Of a stretch of 10,133 bases of DNA, positions 1 through 6,293 are shown in pieces; the stretch's first letter is position 1, and each line of letters opens with the position of its first letter. A program made the position numbers and the translations under genes. Under the pieces are notes generated by a model. It was not told the DNA's origin. It did no database searches and saw only the letters and a program-made list of their open reading frames with translations. This DNA is from Candidatus Thorarchaeota archaeon (lineage in GTDB: Archaea; Asgardarchaeota; Thorarchaeia; Thorarchaeales; Thorarchaeaceae), in assembly GCA_016841005.1 (NCBI GenBank), contig JAEORG010000468.1, forward strand, positions 1-10,133. The letters run 5' to 3'.

Positions 1-493
1 CAAGCTGGTATTCCTCGGTGAATCAGGTGTAGGAAAGACTTCGCTTGTAGAGAGATTTGTATATGATAGTCTCTCAACAGAGATGGGTAGGACTATCGGT
101 GCTGTACTTCATGTCAAGCGTGTTGATTACAGGGATAGAGTACACAAACTTGTAATTTGGGACCTTGGAGGTCAGGAGTCTTTTGCTGAACTCAGAGAGC
201 AATACTGCTCTAATGCTTCAGGTGCGTTTTTTGTCTATGATAGGACTCGTCCTGAAACCTTTGATAAGATTGAGAATTGGTTACAGGCACTTAAAACGGC
301 TGCTGGTGATGTACCTGTTGTAGTACTTGAGAATAAAGTTGACCTTGCTACAGAGATGGATGAGAATCAGGTTCATCAGATTATTGCTAAAAATGTTCTA
401 CGTTATGTTCAGACTAGTGCTACTGAGAACATTCATGTTGAACAGGCATTTACTGAACTTGTCAGAGAGATTGATGAACGCTGCTCAACATGA
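1..493 (+). CDS. Ras/Rab-like small GTPase, 5' end cut by window
   Basis: This is a small GTPase, a GTP-dependent molecular switch. The readable frame begins at base 2 (KLVFLGESGVGKTS) and ends at the TGA at 491-493, giving 163 complete codons; probably only a few N-terminal residues are missing. All five G motifs are visible: P-loop GESGVGKTS (17-43), switch I threonine in RTIGA, G3 WDLGGQESF with the catalytic Gln position kept, G4 NKVDL and G5 TSA. The pattern TIGA...WDxxGQE...NKVD is Ras/Rab-like rather than translation-factor-like; such GTPases are abundant in Asgard archaea. The protein stops soon after the last G-domain helix. The tail ERCST has one cysteine three residues from the end, which is neither a CaaX box nor a Rab CC/CxC tail, so I see no prenylation signal. 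The partner and pathway are unknown. The gene converges on phoU with a 10-base gap. Confidence 0.93.
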   Translation, partial: KLVFLGESGVGKTSLVERFVYDSLSTEMGRTIGAVLHVKRVDYRDRVHKLVIWDLGGQESFAELREQYCSNASGAFFVYDRTRPETFDKIENWLQALKTAAGDVPVVVLENKVDLATEMDENQVHQIIAKNVLRYVQTSATENIHVEQAFTELVREIDERCST

Positions 494-503
494 AACCAAC
501 AAA

Positions 504-1199
504 TCAGTGAGGACCAAGGTAGTCGTCTCTCTGATACGCAAGTCCTAATTGTTTCTTTTCACCGGTGATCATATAGATGGCTCTCTCAGCAATTTGGAAT
601 GCTTGATCTGCTGCTCTCTCGTAGTATCGTCCAACAATCACATAGAACATCGACATTCGCTCAATGCCATCTTCCTTTCGCAGGTATTCACTAATCTCCT
701 GAAACATTTCTTCAGTTTCTCTATCTGATTCTGATTCGAGTTTCTCCAACTCATCAATACAGGACAGGTCTTCCTCAAGCACAGATTTTCGTGCAATTTC
801 CAGAGTTTGGCATGCGAGGTCTGCAAGATAAGGGAGTGAGATGAGCTCCTTGTAATGACTCGAGTCTTCACACATCTTAGTGATATGAGCAACTTTGTAG
901 GCATATCTTCCAACACGATATAGACAATGGCTTACTTGTAGGTACGTAGCTAACATACGTAGGTCCCGTGCAACAGGTTGACGTCGTGCTATTGTTTCAA
1001 AGACATCTCGTTCCACTTTATCAGCTAGCTCTGTAACTTTGCCAGAATCCTTCTTAATTTGGGATGCTTTCTCCTGGTCTAGTTCCTTGAAAGCTGTCAT
1101 TGCTTCCATCAATAGATTTACAGAATCAGAGAATAGATTATCAAGACTTTTCTTAATCTCCGCCAAGTAATGTTCGAGTTGTTTTCTACTACCACTCAT
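504..1199 (-). CDS. phoU: PhoU phosphate-signalling protein, last gene of pst operon
   Basis: PhoU-family all-helical protein of 231 residues, close to the usual size. PhoU proteins modulate Pst transporter activity and phosphate signalling in the cytoplasm, and usually carry two three-helix repeats, each with an ERxxD-type metal-binding motif. The second repeat here fits well (YERAADQAFQIAE, residues 193-205, followed by IYMITGE). The first repeat keeps the typical RQPVARDLRML lead-in (73-83), but the motif itself reads YRVGRYAYKVA (94-104), so both the acidic E and D positions are lost. I recall GRYA-type first motifs in other archaeal PhoU proteins, but cannot check this here. The ATG directly abuts the pstB stop (TAA then ATG) and has GGAGG 9 bases upstream inside pstB, suggesting translational coupling. 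No clear terminator follows; only a weak T-rich run is present on the minus strand below 504. Confidence 0.93.
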   Translation of the reverse strand: MSGSRKQLEHYLAEIKKSLDNLFSDSVNLLMEAMTAFKELDQEKASQIKKDSGKVTELADKVERDVFETIARRQPVARDLRMLATYLQVSHCLYRVGRYAYKVAHITKMCEDSSHYKELISLPYLADLACQTLEIARKSVLEEDLSCIDELEKLESESDRETEEMFQEISEYLRKEDGIERMSMFYVIVGRYYERAADQAFQIAERAIYMITGEKKQLGLAYQRDDYLGPH

Positions 1200-1964
1200 T
1201 TAACCAATCCTCCCTGTGATGAATGCCTCAGTCCTCTCATCTTCTGGTGCTTCTGCTATTCTACTAGTTTTATCAAACTCCACTAGTTCGCCAAGGTATA
1301 GAAATGCAGCCTGATCTGACACTCTGAAAGCCTGTTGAACATTATGCGTTACCATGATAATAGTATAATCTTTCTTTAATTCTACTACCAAGTCTTCAAT
1401 CTTTCCAGCACTTATCGGATCAAGAGATGAAACTGGTTCATCCATAAGAAGTACGGGAGGATCAACAGATAGGGCTCTTGCAATACAAAGGCGTTGTTGT
1501 TGACCACCAGAAAGGTTCGGTGCTGGTTGGTCTAAATCATCTTTGACTTCATCCCATAATGCTGCTTTCTTCAATGAGTCTTCTACTATTTTGGCTAATT
1601 CATCTTCATCCCTAACTCCGTGAAGCTTCGGACCATAGGTAATATTTTCACGAATACTCATTGGAAATGGATTAGGACGCTGGAACACCATTCCAATGTT
1701 CTTTCTCAAGTCATATACACTTGTTTCAGAACCGAATATGTCGATTCCCTTGAACAGGACTTCTCCCTCTCTTCGAAAACTTGGAACTAAATCATTTAAT
1801 CGATTTAGCGTTCTAAGTAGAGTCGATTTTCCACACCCACTCGGACCCATAATAGCTGTGACTGTATTGTCCTCAAAGTAGCAGGTAATTTCTTTGAGAA
1901 TATGTTTCTTGCCAAACCATGTACTTAGATTTCGTACTTCAATATGATATTCAAAGTCTGAAAT
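1200..1964 (-). CDS. pstB: PstB, phosphate ABC transporter ATPase (apparent ATT start)
   Basis: This is the ATP-hydrolysing subunit of the Pst phosphate importer, on the cytoplasmic face of the PstC/PstA channel. Numbered from the ATT codon at 1964-1962 it has 254 residues, the normal PstB length. It contains Walker A GPSGCGKST (40-48), Q-loop GMVFQRPNPFPMS (Q95), signature LSGGQQQR (151-158), Walker B VLLMDEP (171-177), D-loop SSLD, switch His in VTHN (H207), and the PstB-typical ending AFITGRIG. The first in-frame ATG (1850) would start inside the Walker A strand and cut off the conserved IEVRNL...GKKHILKEI region, so it cannot be the true start. Between the pstA stop (TGA 1967-1965) and that ATG the frame is open but holds no ATG, GTG or TTG. 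The ATT is the codon right after the pstA stop and lies 9 bases from AAGGAGG, the same geometry as for pstA and phoU. Identity is certain; the start is inferred. Confidence 0.93.
   Translation of the reverse strand: MSDFEYHIEVRNLSTWFGKKHILKEITCYFEDNTVTAIMGPSGCGKSTLLRTLNRLNDLVPSFRREGEVLFKGIDIFGSETSVYDLRKNIGMVFQRPNPFPMSIRENITYGPKLHGVRDEDELAKIVEDSLKKAALWDEVKDDLDQPAPNLSGGQQQRLCIARALSVDPPVLLMDEPVSSLDPISAGKIEDLVVELKKDYTIIMVTHNVQQAFRVSDQAAFLYLGELVEFDKTSRIAEAPEDERTEAFITGRIG
1209..1215 (-). promoter_or_regulatory. Shine-Dalgarno of phoU
   Basis: AGGGAGG on the minus strand lies inside the end of pstB, exactly 9 bases before the phoU ATG. The last three of those bases are the pstB stop TAA. Confidence 0.75.
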
Positions 1965-2882
1965 TCAGATCAACCTCCTTGTAACTTTTCGAGAGATGAC
2001 GTTAGCAATTATATCAACAATAAGCACCATTGCTAATAGTCCAATGGCAGCACCATATGCCTTCGCTTGAAGATACTCTCTTGGATCACTTATGTACGCC
2101 CATATTGTATAAGGTAATGAAGCGACCCAAGAACCAGAACCTTGCAATTCAGTAGGTACACTAAGATTATTTCCTGCAGTGAAGATTAGAGGAGCAGTTT
2201 CACCCATTACACGTCCTACTGCAAGTAAGACTCCAGTTATTATCCCTGGAAAAGCTGCCCTCAATGTAACATTCCAAGTTGTTGACCATTTTGTTGCTCC
2301 TAATGCAAGTGAAGCCTCTCGCAAGGACATTGGAACTGTTCTCAATGCTTCTTGAGTTGTTCTTAGAACTGTGGGAATCATCATAAAGGCAAGAGTTAGA
2401 CTACCAGAAAGTATTCCCATACCAAGATGAAGATAATCAACCAGAAATGCAAATCCGAAAGCGCCAAAGACAATGGAGGGTATTCCTGCAAGAACATCGG
2501 ATGCGAATTCGACAATGCTTCTCACAATTCCTGCCTGAGTATATTCAGTGATATACACAGCACCTAAAACACTAAGTGGAATACCAACACCACTTGCAAG
2601 TACAATCAACTCCACTGTACCGACGAATGCATTTCTAATTCCGCCTTCAAGTCCAGCACCAGGGAATGTTGTAAAGAACTCTATTCCTTGACCAGGACCA
2701 GAACCAAATATCTGTACGATTCCAATCGAGAACAACTGAATCAATATGAGGAAGAAGGGAGATACAATGACAATAATTGTTCCTGCTAGTATGATTCTGA
2801 AAATCACATCCTTTACTTTTCGAGATTTCATTCTTCGAAGTTGACTCAATATTCTGTCTGAAGGAGATTGTATCTCACTCAA
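1965..2882 (-). CDS. pstA: PstA, phosphate ABC transporter permease
   Basis: Inner-membrane permease that pairs with PstC to form the phosphate channel. It has 305 residues, close to the usual size. A first hydrophobic segment lies at about 27-50, an extracytoplasmic loop follows (about 57-82), and the core has segments near 84-110, 130-148, 156-172, 213-235 and 273-296. The EAA loop that docks on the ATPase is clear (EASLALGATKWSTTWNVTLRAAFPG, about 189-213), as is the PstA-type GRVMGETAPLIFTAG (223-237). The start chosen is TTG at 2882-2880, directly after the pstC stop TAG and 9 bases from a GAGGGGG sequence. The alternative ATG at 2831 (residue 18) has only a weak purine stretch upstream and would remove a charged cytoplasmic lead. 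The stop TGA is followed immediately, in the same frame, by pstB. Confidence 0.93.
   Translation of the reverse strand: MSEIQSPSDRILSQLRRMKSRKVKDVIFRIILAGTIIVIVSPFFLILIQLFSIGIVQIFGSGPGQGIEFFTTFPGAGLEGGIRNAFVGTVELIVLASGVGIPLSVLGAVYITEYTQAGIVRSIVEFASDVLAGIPSIVFGAFGFAFLVDYLHLGMGILSGSLTLAFMMIPTVLRTTQEALRTVPMSLREASLALGATKWSTTWNVTLRAAFPGIITGVLLAVGRVMGETAPLIFTAGNNLSVPTELQGSGSWVASLPYTIWAYISDPREYLQAKAYGAAIGLLAMVLIVDIIANVISRKVTRRLI
1974..1980 (-). promoter_or_regulatory. Shine-Dalgarno that fixes the ATT start of pstB
   Basis: AAGGAGG on the minus strand lies in the last codons of pstA, followed by 9 bases (ending with the pstA stop TGA) and then ATT. This is the strongest binding site in the operon and would have no purpose if pstB did not start here. 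Confidence 0.75.
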
Positions 2883-3878
2883 CTAGAGCATCCCCCTCGT
2901 CTTCATTCCCCAACGAATGAATAATTTCGCTGTTAATGTAAAACTGATTGACATAATGAGCAAGACAAGGGCAACAGCAAATAATGCAGAACGCCACAGT
3001 GGAAATACAAATGCATAACCAAGCTGATTTGTGATGATACTGGTCATTACATAGGTGGGATCAAACAAAGTATATGGTATTTGTAATGAATTACCAGTCA
3101 CCATGAGAACAGCCATTGTTTCTCCCACCGCACGTCCCAATGAGAGGACAACAGCAGCCCCTATGCCAGGTAGTGCCGCAGAGAGAACTATTTTACGTGC
3201 AGTTTCACTCTGGGTTGCACCAAGTGCATAGGAAGCTTCTCTCAATGCTCTAGGCACAGTAACCAAGGCATCGTTTGTTATTGTCACAACAGTTGGCAGA
3301 AGCATAATTGAAAGTATCAATCCTCCTGCAAGTACACTCAAACCATTAGTTACTAGACCTAAGGTTGAAGCAGCAAATCCGCTAATTAAAGGAACCAGGA
3401 CAACGTATGCCCAAAGGCCGTAGACAATGGACGGAATGGCTGCCATCATCTCAATAATCATTCTGATGGGTTGACGTAATCGCATGGGACAATACTCACT
3501 AAGGAATATTGCACCTCCCACTCCCAAAGGTACAGCAATCCCAATTGCAATCACAGTGCACATCAAAGAACCAACTATGAAGATACTAATACCATAGAGG
3601 TCTTTGTTCGGATCCCAAGTCGGATTAACAATTATACCAGGTCCACCGACAGGATCGACAAATATTGGAATGCTCTCAATCCAAAGGAATGCAAGGATAA
3701 GTACAATAATTAACATACTCGCAGAAGCTGGAATGATCAGACCAGCTTTTCCCATCATATCTATTCTTCCTGATCTGTCAGCAGTTCTAAATGACCGGAG
3801 TGATTGAGATATTTTCTTGGGAACGTGTACAATTTGCTGTAGACGAGAATCCTCTGAGTTATCTGATTCTTTAGTCAA
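2883..3878 (-). CDS. pstC: PstC, phosphate ABC transporter permease
   Basis: Partner permease of PstA in the Pst phosphate importer, 331 residues. A hydrophilic cytoplasmic lead of about 44 residues precedes the first membrane segment (about 45-67). An extracytoplasmic loop with PTWDPNKDLYGI follows, and the core has segments near 97-125, 143-165, 178-199, 236-260 and 292-316. Family marks seen are YGISIFIVGSLMCT (95-108), IPSIVYGLWAYVVLVP (148-163), the EAA loop EASYALGATQSETARKIVLSAALPG (214-238) and GRAVGETMAVLMVTGN (248-263). The start is TTG at 3878-3876 with GGAGG 7 bases upstream; no in-frame ATG lies in the 16-base gap after pstS. The stop TAG abuts the pstA start. The order pstS-C-A-B-phoU is the classical one. 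Confidence 0.94.
   Translation of the reverse strand: MTKESDNSEDSRLQQIVHVPKKISQSLRSFRTADRSGRIDMMGKAGLIIPASASMLIIVLILAFLWIESIPIFVDPVGGPGIIVNPTWDPNKDLYGISIFIVGSLMCTVIAIGIAVPLGVGGAIFLSEYCPMRLRQPIRMIIEMMAAIPSIVYGLWAYVVLVPLISGFAASTLGLVTNGLSVLAGGLILSIMLLPTVVTITNDALVTVPRALREASYALGATQSETARKIVLSAALPGIGAAVVLSLGRAVGETMAVLMVTGNSLQIPYTLFDPTYVMTSIITNQLGYAFVFPLWRSALFAVALVLLIMSISFTLTAKLFIRWGMKTRGML
2892..2898 (-). promoter_or_regulatory. Shine-Dalgarno of pstA (TTG start)
   Basis: GAGGGGG on the minus strand lies in the last codons of pstC, 9 bases before the TTG start of pstA. It is a less perfect match (GGGGG for GGAGG), but the phasing is the same as at the pstB and phoU junctions. Confidence 0.6.
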
Positions 3879-3885
3879 GTACAGT

Positions 3886-3890
3886 CCTCC
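3886..3890 (-). promoter_or_regulatory. Shine-Dalgarno of pstC (TTG start)
   Basis: GGAGG on the minus strand in the 16-base pstS-pstC gap, 7 bases before TTG at 3878. An ATG at 3892 overlaps this site but is out of frame with pstC. Confidence 0.7.
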
Positions 3891-3894
3891 ATGA

Positions 3895-4956
3895 TTATAT
3901 AGTTGGAGTCAGTGCAGCTATGATTCCCAGGGAATATACTTGAGCAGAAGTGCCGTTAATTGGCACATATCCGACTTCAGAGATGTAGTTCTGACCTTGA
4001 ACCAAGCACCAAGTAAGATAGGTAATGGTGTACTGCTTAAGATTCTCCCTGTTGATTAGATAGAATAGTAATCTTGCAATAGGATATGAACCCTCAATCA
4101 TAGAATTCATCAGATTTTGACTTGGTTCTGTTATCGTAGAAGGTATCGCTCGAACTGCATTCGTTAATGATGGTTTCACCCATTCATTATTTCCTGGATT
4201 ATACAACTCTACTGCAACTAGTTCTCCAATGAATTTCAAACCTACATACCCAATACCATTAGGATCATTCTCTACCCCTGAAGCGACACCCGGATTTCCA
4301 TCGACTGCATTTACTCCAGCTGGAAAAGAAATAGCTTCTTCGTGTCCTTGTTCCCATTCATATTCAGCACCATAGGGATTAGTGTTCTCATCAGCTGTTT
4401 CTAACCATCGAGCAAATGTAGAAGTTGTACCGCTGGCGTCTGAACGTACATAGACATCGATAGGACCATTTTGTGCAACCACCACACCAAATGTTGTTTC
4501 AAATTCTTCCCACGTTGTAATATTTCGTTGAAAAACAGCAACGACCATATCGCAATTCATTCTAAATGTTGATCCATTGACTTCCGCATTCACAACAACA
4601 GCTAATGCATCCGCAGACACTGGTAGTATTTCGATGTTGGGATTGGCATCAATGTATTCTTGTTTGGGATAAGAACTTGAAGCACCAACATCAATTAGAC
4701 CTTGTGCAACTAATGACTGTCCTAATCCTGAACCACCTGTACTAGGGTTCACCGTTAAACCGGGATTATCAATATGAAAATACTGTGCCCATTCTTGAGA
4801 GAGGGGATAGACAGTTGTAGATCCAGCAGTGGTTATTGTACCACTCATTCCTTCTTCTGGAGCAGGACTGATGAATATAAGACCACCAGCACCAAGGAGT
4901 ATACCTATCAGTAGACCTACAAAGAGTCCCTTCTTCTGTTTCCATATTGATGACAT
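3895..4956 (-). CDS. pstS: PstS, phosphate-binding protein
   Basis: Extracytoplasmic phosphate receptor that feeds the PstCAB importer, 353 residues. The N-terminus MSSIWKQKK is followed by one hydrophobic segment (about 10-30, ending FIS), a signal peptide or uncleaved membrane anchor. No lipobox cysteine is seen, unlike many bacterial PstS lipoproteins. Phosphate-contact motifs of the family are clear: TTAGSTTVYPLSQEWA (42-57), STGGSGLGQSL with VGASSS (72-95), and RSDASGTTSTFARWL (171-185). The late region has GIGYVGL (234-240). I chose the ATG at 4956-4954 because AGAGG lies 7 bases upstream and the hydrophobic segment then sits directly behind a short basic lead. The frame is open 10 codons further to a TTG at 4986, which has no ribosome binding site. 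First gene of the pst operon, divergent from the AbrB-PhoU regulator. Confidence 0.94.
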   Translation of the reverse strand: MSSIWKQKKGLFVGLLIGILLGAGGLIFISPAPEEGMSGTITTAGSTTVYPLSQEWAQYFHIDNPGLTVNPSTGGSGLGQSLVAQGLIDVGASSSYPKQEYIDANPNIEILPVSADALAVVVNAEVNGSTFRMNCDMVVAVFQRNITTWEEFETTFGVVVAQNGPIDVYVRSDASGTTSTFARWLETADENTNPYGAEYEWEQGHEEAISFPAGVNAVDGNPGVASGVENDPNGIGYVGLKFIGELVAVELYNPGNNEWVKPSLTNAVRAIPSTITEPSQNLMNSMIEGSYPIARLLFYLINRENLKQYTITYLTWCLVQGQNYISEVGYVPINGTSAQVYSLGIIAALTPTI

Positions 4957-5017
4957 TTCAAATCCTCTACGATTACAATCAATCAAAACAAAGCATAACC
5001 AGAAGTTAAGCTCATCG

Positions 5018-5030
5018 AATTATTATCTGG
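5018..5030 (-). promoter_or_regulatory. Candidate TATA box for the pst operon
   Basis: The minus strand reads CCAGATAATAATT, an AT-rich TATA-like stretch about 65 bases before the pstS ATG. That would put the transcript start near 5000 and give a leader of roughly 40 bases containing the AGAGG site. A second option is CTTAATAG (5059-5052), closer to the repeat element at 5075-5094. I cannot choose between them from sequence alone. Confidence 0.3.
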
Positions 5031-5074
5031 CTTTGACGCCATGACCTTTCACTATTAAGAAAATTGCAGTAGAT

Positions 5075-5094
5075 GTAAATGCATCATATGCTTT
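5075..5094 (-). promoter_or_regulatory. Candidate operator, pst side (9-bp-phased repeat)
   Basis: On the minus strand this reads AAAGCAT, then ATGAT, then GCATTTAC: two GCATWTR units starting 9 bases apart (GCATATGAT, GCATTTAC). It matches the element at 5193-5212 at 16 of 20 positions in opposite orientation, and shares the 9-mer AAGCATATG with the element before the Na/Pi transporter. It lies about 120 bases upstream of pstS. The AbrB-PhoU protein is the likely but unproven binder. Confidence 0.5.
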
Positions 5095-5141
5095 GAAAAT
5101 TAAAGGGTAAATTCACAATCCAACAAATGACGTTTTACCTT

Positions 5142-5167
5142 AGGTTTTTGAATTTCATTGAAAACCT
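5142..5167. repeat. Inverted repeat in the divergent pst/regulator region
   Basis: Perfect 7-base arms AGGTTTT (5142-5148) and AAAACCT (5161-5167) are separated by 12 bases, so arm centres are 19 bases apart, near two helical turns. It lies between the two facing 20-bp elements and about 14 bases before the candidate TATA box of the regulator. It could be a protein-binding dyad. The loop is long and there is no following T run, so a terminator is unlikely. Confidence 0.45.
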
Positions 5168-5180
5168 CCTGTGTGTGACC

Positions 5181-5190
5181 TTTGAATATA
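5181..5190 (+). promoter_or_regulatory. Candidate TATA box for the AbrB-PhoU regulator
   Basis: TTTGAATATA on the plus strand, about 52 bases before the ATG at 5242. A start of transcription about 25 bases downstream (near 5211) would leave a leader of about 30 bases that includes the AGGTGA ribosome binding site. The phased repeat at 5193-5212 would then lie between the TATA box and the transcript start. Confidence 0.35.
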
Positions 5191-5192
5191 GA

Positions 5193-5212
5193 AAAGCATT
5201 TACAGCATTTAC
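5193..5212 (+). promoter_or_regulatory. Candidate operator, regulator side (AGCATTTAC tandem)
   Basis: Two perfect tandem copies of the 9-mer AGCATTTAC (5195-5203 and 5204-5212) lie directly upstream of the regulator. With the preceding bases it forms a 20-base element that mirrors the one on the pst side (16 of 20 identical, inverted). Its position close to the presumed transcript start would suit autorepression. Confidence 0.5.
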
Positions 5213-5241
5213 ATAACCTAAATAACACAATAGGTGAATCA

Positions 5242-6258
5242 ATGGTGATCTCCACTAGAAAATTAAACCAAGTTCGGAATTCTTTCTATGTATACCTTCC
5301 ACGAACTTGGTGTGAGCGGTTCAAATTAAGCAAAGACTCAGAGGTGAAAATCGAACAATCGATAGATGGTATTTTGAGAATCATGCCACCACAATTCACT
5401 ACTCAAGGTTCTCAACGGGTCAAATTCGTAATAGATGAAGAAAATAAGGAGAGCATTGTTAACCTGCTGATAGGGTCATATATCGTCGGAGCAGGAGAGA
5501 TAGAACTCGAATTTGGAAGCGCTCTTGACATATCCACTCGTGAGGAAGTCAGCCAATGGGTACGGAGGCTTCCGGGATATGAAATTCTAGATGAACATAG
5601 TCAAAGCATAATCATAAGTGATACAAGTGAGAAACAAGGTGTTTTCCCTATCTTAAGAAGACAATTCTCAACTGCAAAATACATGCTCTCAAGTCTCTTG
5701 GAAACCATGAAGACAGGTGATCACAAACAAGCTGAACGAATCATTGACCGTGATGAGGACGTTGATCGTCATAGGTATTTTGTAGAGCGTCTATGTCACT
5801 TATCACTTCAAAATCCTGCCTATGCTCGTAGAATTGAAATATCTCCACCTGACGCACTACATTTCAGCTTAGCAACTAAATATGTCGAAAGAATTGCGGA
5901 TCACATCTGTGAAGCAATTGACCAACTCATTCGCATTGCTAAGCTCGATAGCAAATTGCTGAAAGTCTGTGAGAATCTAGTTGAAGCCTATAACGAAACT
6001 ACGAGTATCTTTTTCAGAATTGAGCGAAGTAGAGGTCTGGATAAACAAAATATAGCAGAAGAAGCAAAGAAAGCTTTCACATGCCATCTTCATTCAAAAG
6101 AAGTTTCTAAAGATCTTGATAAGATTAGGTCCTCATATGAAAGGTCTTCATCAGGAGAAACTCTTCTTGTGCTTCACCTAGGTAGAATATCCTCATACCT
6201 TGAAGATATCGCAGAAGTAGCTATGAATCGAATAATCGAATTTGGATTCAATCCGTGA
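5242..6258 (+). CDS. AbrB-type DNA-binding / PhoU-like phosphate regulator
   Basis: A 338-residue two-part protein. Residues 3-48 (STRKLNQVRNSFYVYLPRTW...VKIEQSIDGILRIMP) look like a SpoVT/AbrB/MazE swapped-hairpin DNA-binding domain: basic first strand, SFYVYLP turn, helix, then two strands. A linker of about 80 residues follows, and from about 135 to 335 the protein is helical and PhoU-like, with one clear metal-type motif YVERIADHICEAI (214-226) and a degenerate later one (GRISSYLEDIAEVAMNRI, 314-331). Archaeal genomes often carry such AbrB-PhoU proteins near phosphate transport genes. I infer a transcription factor that senses phosphate status through its PhoU part, possibly by contact with the Pst complex. 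The ATG at 5242 has AGGTGA 4 bases upstream. A TTG at 5182 in the same frame is possible but has no ribosome binding site, and its extra 20 codons cover the repeat element. It lies between, and may control, both phosphate importers. Confidence 0.87.
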   Translation: MVISTRKLNQVRNSFYVYLPRTWCERFKLSKDSEVKIEQSIDGILRIMPPQFTTQGSQRVKFVIDEENKESIVNLLIGSYIVGAGEIELEFGSALDISTREEVSQWVRRLPGYEILDEHSQSIIISDTSEKQGVFPILRRQFSTAKYMLSSLLETMKTGDHKQAERIIDRDEDVDRHRYFVERLCHLSLQNPAYARRIEISPPDALHFSLATKYVERIADHICEAIDQLIRIAKLDSKLLKVCENLVEAYNETTSIFFRIERSRGLDKQNIAEEAKKAFTCHLHSKEVSKDLDKIRSSYERSSSGETLLVLHLGRISSYLEDIAEVAMNRIIEFGFNP

Positions 6259-6293
6259 AAATTGTGAGAATCGCAGATATCAAATGCTTGTAC

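Noticed and set aside
479..493. Prenylation signal at the GTPase C-terminus
   Set aside because: ERCST has cysteine at the third position from the end, which fits neither CaaX nor Rab CC/CxC.
494..503. Bidirectional terminator between the GTPase and phoU
   Set aside because: Only 10 bases, with no hairpin and no clear T run on either strand; transcripts must end inside the opposite gene or by a signal I cannot see.
1200..1850. pstB starting at the ATG at 1850
   Set aside because: It would begin at MGPSGCGKST and delete the conserved N-terminal strands of the ATPase fold.
4957..4986. Longer pstS starting at TTG 4986
   Set aside because: No ribosome binding site there, and it would put ten extra residues before the basic lead of the signal segment; the ATG at 4956 has AGAGG at proper distance.
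5182..5241. Longer AbrB-PhoU regulator starting at TTG 5182
   Set aside because: No Shine-Dalgarno before it; the added 20 codons consist of the tandem repeat and AT-rich leader, while ATG 5242 has AGGTGA and starts right at the DNA-binding domain.
6134..6139. Other CATATG hexamers (2054, 5085, 6134, 7743, 9073)
   Set aside because: Those at 2054, 6134, 7743 and 9073 are single copies inside coding regions and fit chance frequency. Only the phased cluster at 6300-6323 and the intergenic copy at 5085, which sits next to a second unit, were kept.
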